Of a DNA stretch of 64,000 nt, positions 61,343-64,000 are shown piece after piece. The notes under the pieces were generated by a model. It saw only the letters and a list, made by a program, of their open reading frames with translations. It did not search any database and had not been told where the DNA came from. Every line of letters begins with the position of its first letter. Positions within the stretch are counted from its first letter, which is position 1. Source of the DNA: Pestalotiopsis fici W106-1 (Eukaryota > Ascomycota > Sordariomycetes > Amphisphaeriales > Sporocadaceae); the NCBI RefSeq assembly GCF_000516985.1, contig NW_006917091.1, positions 6,425,521 to 6,489,520 of the forward strand. The letters are read 5' to 3'. The translations under genes were made by a program, and so were the position numbers.

Positions 61343-62880
61343 ATGGGCAAGGTCAAGTCCTCCAGCGGCAAGTCTGCCAAGGCTGATCCCATCACTTCCG
61401 TCAAGGACGCTGGTGTCTCCAAGTCCAAGAAGCTCACCAAGGATGCCGCGACCAAGGCTGTAAAGGGCGCCAAGGAGTCCAAGAAGAGCAAGAAGAAGGT
61501 CGAGTCCGAGTCTGAGTCTTCCGAGTCTGAGTCCTCTGAGAGCTCCGACAGCGACAGCGACGAGGAGATGGGCTCCGATAAGGACGAGTCCTCTGACTCT
61601 AGCGACTCTTCCGACTCAGAGTCCGAGTCCGAGGCCGACAAGAAGAAGAAGAAGGCTGCCCCCGCCCCCGCCAAGGCCAAGACCAACGGCAAGGCCAAGA
61701 AGACTGAGGAGTCCTCGGACTCTTCTGACTCCTCTGACGATGAGGAGGAGAGCGACAGCGACAGCTCCGAGAATGAGGGTGGCGCTGACGTTGATGCCAA
61801 GAAGAAGGAGGCCAAGGCTGAGGTATGTCATGCAGTTGTTTTCTTCTTCACCCTCATCGCATTAACTAACTATTATTCAGTCCGACTCCGACTCCGACTC
61901 TTCTGACTCATCCGACTCTGACTCTGACGATGAGGAAGAGAAGAAGCCCGAGCCCACCAAGAAGCGCAAGGCTGAGGACGAGGAGGAGGCTCCTGCCAAG
62001 AAGACCAAGGCCGATGCTGGCGAGGACGCCGCCGTCACCCTGTTTGTTGGCAACCTCGGCTGGGGTGTCACTGACGACATTCTTTACGACACCTTCAAGG
62101 AGTACGCCGGTCTGAACAGCGCTCGTGTTGTCACCGACAAGGACATGCAGCGATCCCGTGGGTTTGGTTACGTCGACTTCGACACCCCCGAGCAATGCCA
62201 GGCTGCCCTCGAGGGTATGCAGGGTTTCGAGCTTGAGGGCCGCGGTCTCCGCCTTGACCCCTCCAAGCCCAAGCCTGCCGACAGCTTCAACAACACTGAC
62301 CGCGCTGCCAACCGCGCCGCTGCCCACGGTGACACCGTCTCCCCTGAGAGTGACACTCTCTTCGTCGGTAACCTGCCCTGGGAGGCCGATGAGGATGCCG
62401 TCACGCTCTTCTTCGCCGACATTGCTGAAGTCAAGAGCCTTCGTCTCCCCACCGACCCGTACGTATTCTGCTTATAGATGGTGACATTGAAACCAGAGCT
62501 AACATAACACTAGTGAGTCGGGCAACCGCAAGGGTTTCGGTTACGTGACCTTCAACAGCGTCGAGGAGGCCAAGTCTGCCTTCGAGTCCAAGAACGGTGG
62601 CTACATCGGTGAGGGCCGTGGTGCTCGTGCTGTTCGTCTCGACTTTGCTGCCCAGCGCCAGCCTCAACAGGGCGGTGGCCGCGGCGGTGGTCGTGGAGGC
62701 GGTCGCGGTGGCTTTGGCGGCCGCGGCGGCGGTGGTGGTTTCGGTGGCCGTGGAGGCGGCGGTGGCTTCGGTGGTCGTGGCGGTGGCCGCGGCGGTGGTC
62801 GTGGTGGTGCTTCCCGTGGTGGAGGCTTCGGTGGACGTGGTGGTGGTGGTTTCCAAGGCAAGAAGATCAGCTTTGACTAA
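61343..62880 (+). CDS. NSR1: Nucleolin-like RNA-binding protein (Nsr1/Gar2 type)
   Basis: Nucleolar protein for pre-rRNA processing and small-subunit biogenesis. Three exons (61343-61822, 61881-62458, 62514-62880) give 474 residues. The N-terminus is Lys-rich, then come alternating acidic-serine tracts (ESESSESES, DSSDSSDSE and similar), which are casein-kinase-2-like substrates, and basic KKRK-type signals near 190. RRM1 spans about 212-287 with RNP2 LFVGNLGW and RNP1 RGFGYVDF. RRM2 spans about 319-395 with LFVGNLPW and KGFGYVTF; intron 2 splits it. A glycine-arginine tail of GGGRGG and FGGRGG repeats covers about 412-468, ending GKKISFD. This order is the defining nucleolin/Nsr1/Gar2 layout. 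Intron 1 sits inside the acidic-serine region. Codon use is strongly biased to C-ending codons, fitting high expression. Confidence 0.96.
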
Positions 62881-62906
62881 AGCAACAGCCGCACTTGATG
62901 GTACCT

Positions 62907-63300
62907 GAGGGCTCATTGACACATACACACCTGGTTGGCTTCTGAGGGTTGTCGGCTTCTTCAAACTTTGGACTTTTCTGCTTGAGGGTTCAAAGTCATC
63001 GAGGGCTAAGCTTCGTCACGAAGCGATGATACACCTGTGGGCTTGATCTGAGGTTTCATACACCTCTCAGTGGGTTCGTTCTGTGGGCTTTGATGGCTTT
63101 ACAAGTATTGAATGCTGGTTGGGTTCTCCTTCCAAGCATTCACATCCTTCACGTACACACATGGTTCTGACGGCTTTCCCATTTGCCAATGGGGTTACTT
63201 TCTGGCTATGAAGTATTTGGCAAGCTTGCGCTACCTTGGATGCAGTTGCACTGGATCCACCACGAGGGTTTATTTCTTTCACGACGGCGTTTTGAGGGCT
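62907..63300 (+). repeat. Array of dispersed G(A/T)GGG(C/T)T heptamers
   Basis: Six GAGGGCT/GAGGGTT copies (62907, 62944, 62984, 63001, 63264, 63294) and three GTGGGCT/GTGGGTT copies (63037, 63070, 63083) lie on the same strand as the Nsr1-like gene, starting 27 nt past its stop. Related TTGGGTT and TGGGGTT words occur at 63119 and 63190. Spacing is irregular, so it is not a classic tandem repeat. The placement suggests a 3' UTR element, but the transcript end is not known. Confidence 0.75.
63010..63024 (+). other. Perfect hairpin in the Nsr1-like 3' flank
   Basis: A 15-nt odd palindrome (GCTTCG, loop TCA, CGAAGC) that can fold into a 6-bp stem with a 3-nt loop. It lies between heptamer copies at 63001 and 63037, about 130 nt past the stop codon. 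It could be an RNA structure in the 3' UTR or a DNA-protein site; it has no T tract after it and is not a terminator of bacterial type. Confidence 0.55.
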
Positions 63301-64000
63301 CTATAAAAAGTTTCTGCGGTTTTCATTTTTTGCGACGACAGGGCGATCAAATTTTCTTGTACAGCGAACCCAATCATAAAAACTGATCTCTCGGTGAGTA
63401 TTATACACACCTTAGTGTACGATGCAAAAGTTTCCACAACCCCCCCGGTTTCCTATAGACCGTAGTCAGTAGTAATCAAATTTCGATCGATACCCATACA
63501 ATCTCTATGCTTTTATCCGTGACCAACAATCACGTGTTGATAATGTTTGCGTGATTCTTGAAGGAGGCGTTGGCTATGGAAGGGATCTTACAGGATCGAC
63601 ATCATTGGTAAAGTCTATGATTTCATACCTAACGTGGGCGGTCAAATATCCTCTCCTGACTAGAGATATAAATCCCCTGTACAAAGTATTCTCCGTTTCT
63701 TTTTGTCCTGTTTGTTTTTATGATTATCCTCTCAATAACTGACAGTGCCGATCGTTTCTCGTTGCACGAGTGATGGGGATATCACTACTTGTCGTTTCTT
63801 TCCATTCAGATTGGGGATGTGTACGGAAGTATGTGACAGTGTCATATTGCCCAGCAAGTGGTCTGACAATTGGAAATGCATGGCCACGGCCTGCCAGAGC
63901 CTGTTCTTATGGCCCGAGAATGTACCTCGTAGTCGTCGTCAAGTTTAGTAAAATGGACTCTAGTAATGGACACTGTAACAGGACGTATAAAGTTCTTCGA

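Larger units (their letters stand above)
62881..64000. other. 3' flank of the Nsr1-like gene
   Basis: No gene recognised up to the window edge. The first 420 bp hold nine copies of a G(A/T)GGG(C/T)T heptamer and a 15-nt hairpin-forming palindrome, described separately. The rest is of ordinary composition, with a C run near 63440. Confidence 0.6.

Noticed and set aside
62431..62964. Repetitive Thr/Ala antisense frame over the Nsr1-like gene
   Set aside because: It is a shadow of the glycine-arginine coding repeat on the sense strand.
1..64000. tRNA genes, rRNA, CRISPR arrays, transposons with terminal repeats
   Set aside because: No tRNA B-box with matching arms, no rRNA blocks, no regular repeat-spacer pattern and no transposase, reverse transcriptase of retroelement type or long terminal repeats were seen; the only reverse transcriptase is TERT.

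Overview
This window is nuclear DNA from a filamentous ascomycete, most likely a sordariomycete and probably Hypocreales. Genes sit on both strands, are separated by long non-coding stretches, and are interrupted by short introns (mostly 47-80 bp, GT...AG, with CTAAC/CTGAC-like branch sites). The proteins read as fungal: telomerase reverse transcriptase, HIS1-type ATP phosphoribosyltransferase, fungal-type sucrose symporter, complex I 12 kDa subunit and an Nsr1/Gar2 nucleolin-like protein. The species cannot be fixed from sequence alone. No tRNA, rRNA, CRISPR array, intact transposon or virus was found.

Fifteen protein-coding genes are supported. Exon models were built by eye from splice signals, reading frame and conserved motifs, and every model is a whole number of codons. 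Left part (1-25 kb): a very large RhoGEF with DH, BAR and SH3 domains (minus); telomerase reverse transcriptase with seven exons (plus); a sucrose/H+ symporter-like MFS protein (minus), divergent from HIS1 (plus); and a small two-helix membrane protein of unknown function. Middle (25-50 kb): a wax-synthase/MBOAT-type acyltransferase, then about 12 kb without a recognisable gene, a fungal seven-helix GPCR with Frizzled/secretin-like features, an intronless GH5 glycosidase, and a cytosolic GH15 glucoamylase/trehalase-like enzyme with eight exons, one of only 13 nt. Right part (50-64 kb): a large F-box/beta-propeller protein ending in a CaaX box, followed by a compact housekeeping block: a TAF3/TAF8-like histone-fold protein divergent from TAF7, mitochondrial ribosomal protein mL54, complex I 12 kDa subunit, and the Nsr1/Gar2 protein.

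No single pathway unites the window. Local logic is visible in places: two likely TFIID subunits share a divergent promoter region; a complex I subunit and a ribosome-biogenesis factor share another; the GPCR, GH5 and GH15 genes are loosely carbon-sensing or carbohydrate-processing.

The most interesting signals are in processing and protein architecture. These are an apparent excess of AAG 3' splice sites (6 of 32 inferred introns), including two in TERT with a conventional NAG exactly 5 nt upstream that would truncate the protein; micro-exons in GH15 and HIS1; a putatively prenylated F-box protein with a PPPY motif; a 60-bp coding minisatellite in the RhoGEF; and an array of G(A/T)GGG(C/T)T heptamers plus a hairpin just downstream of the nucleolin-like gene.
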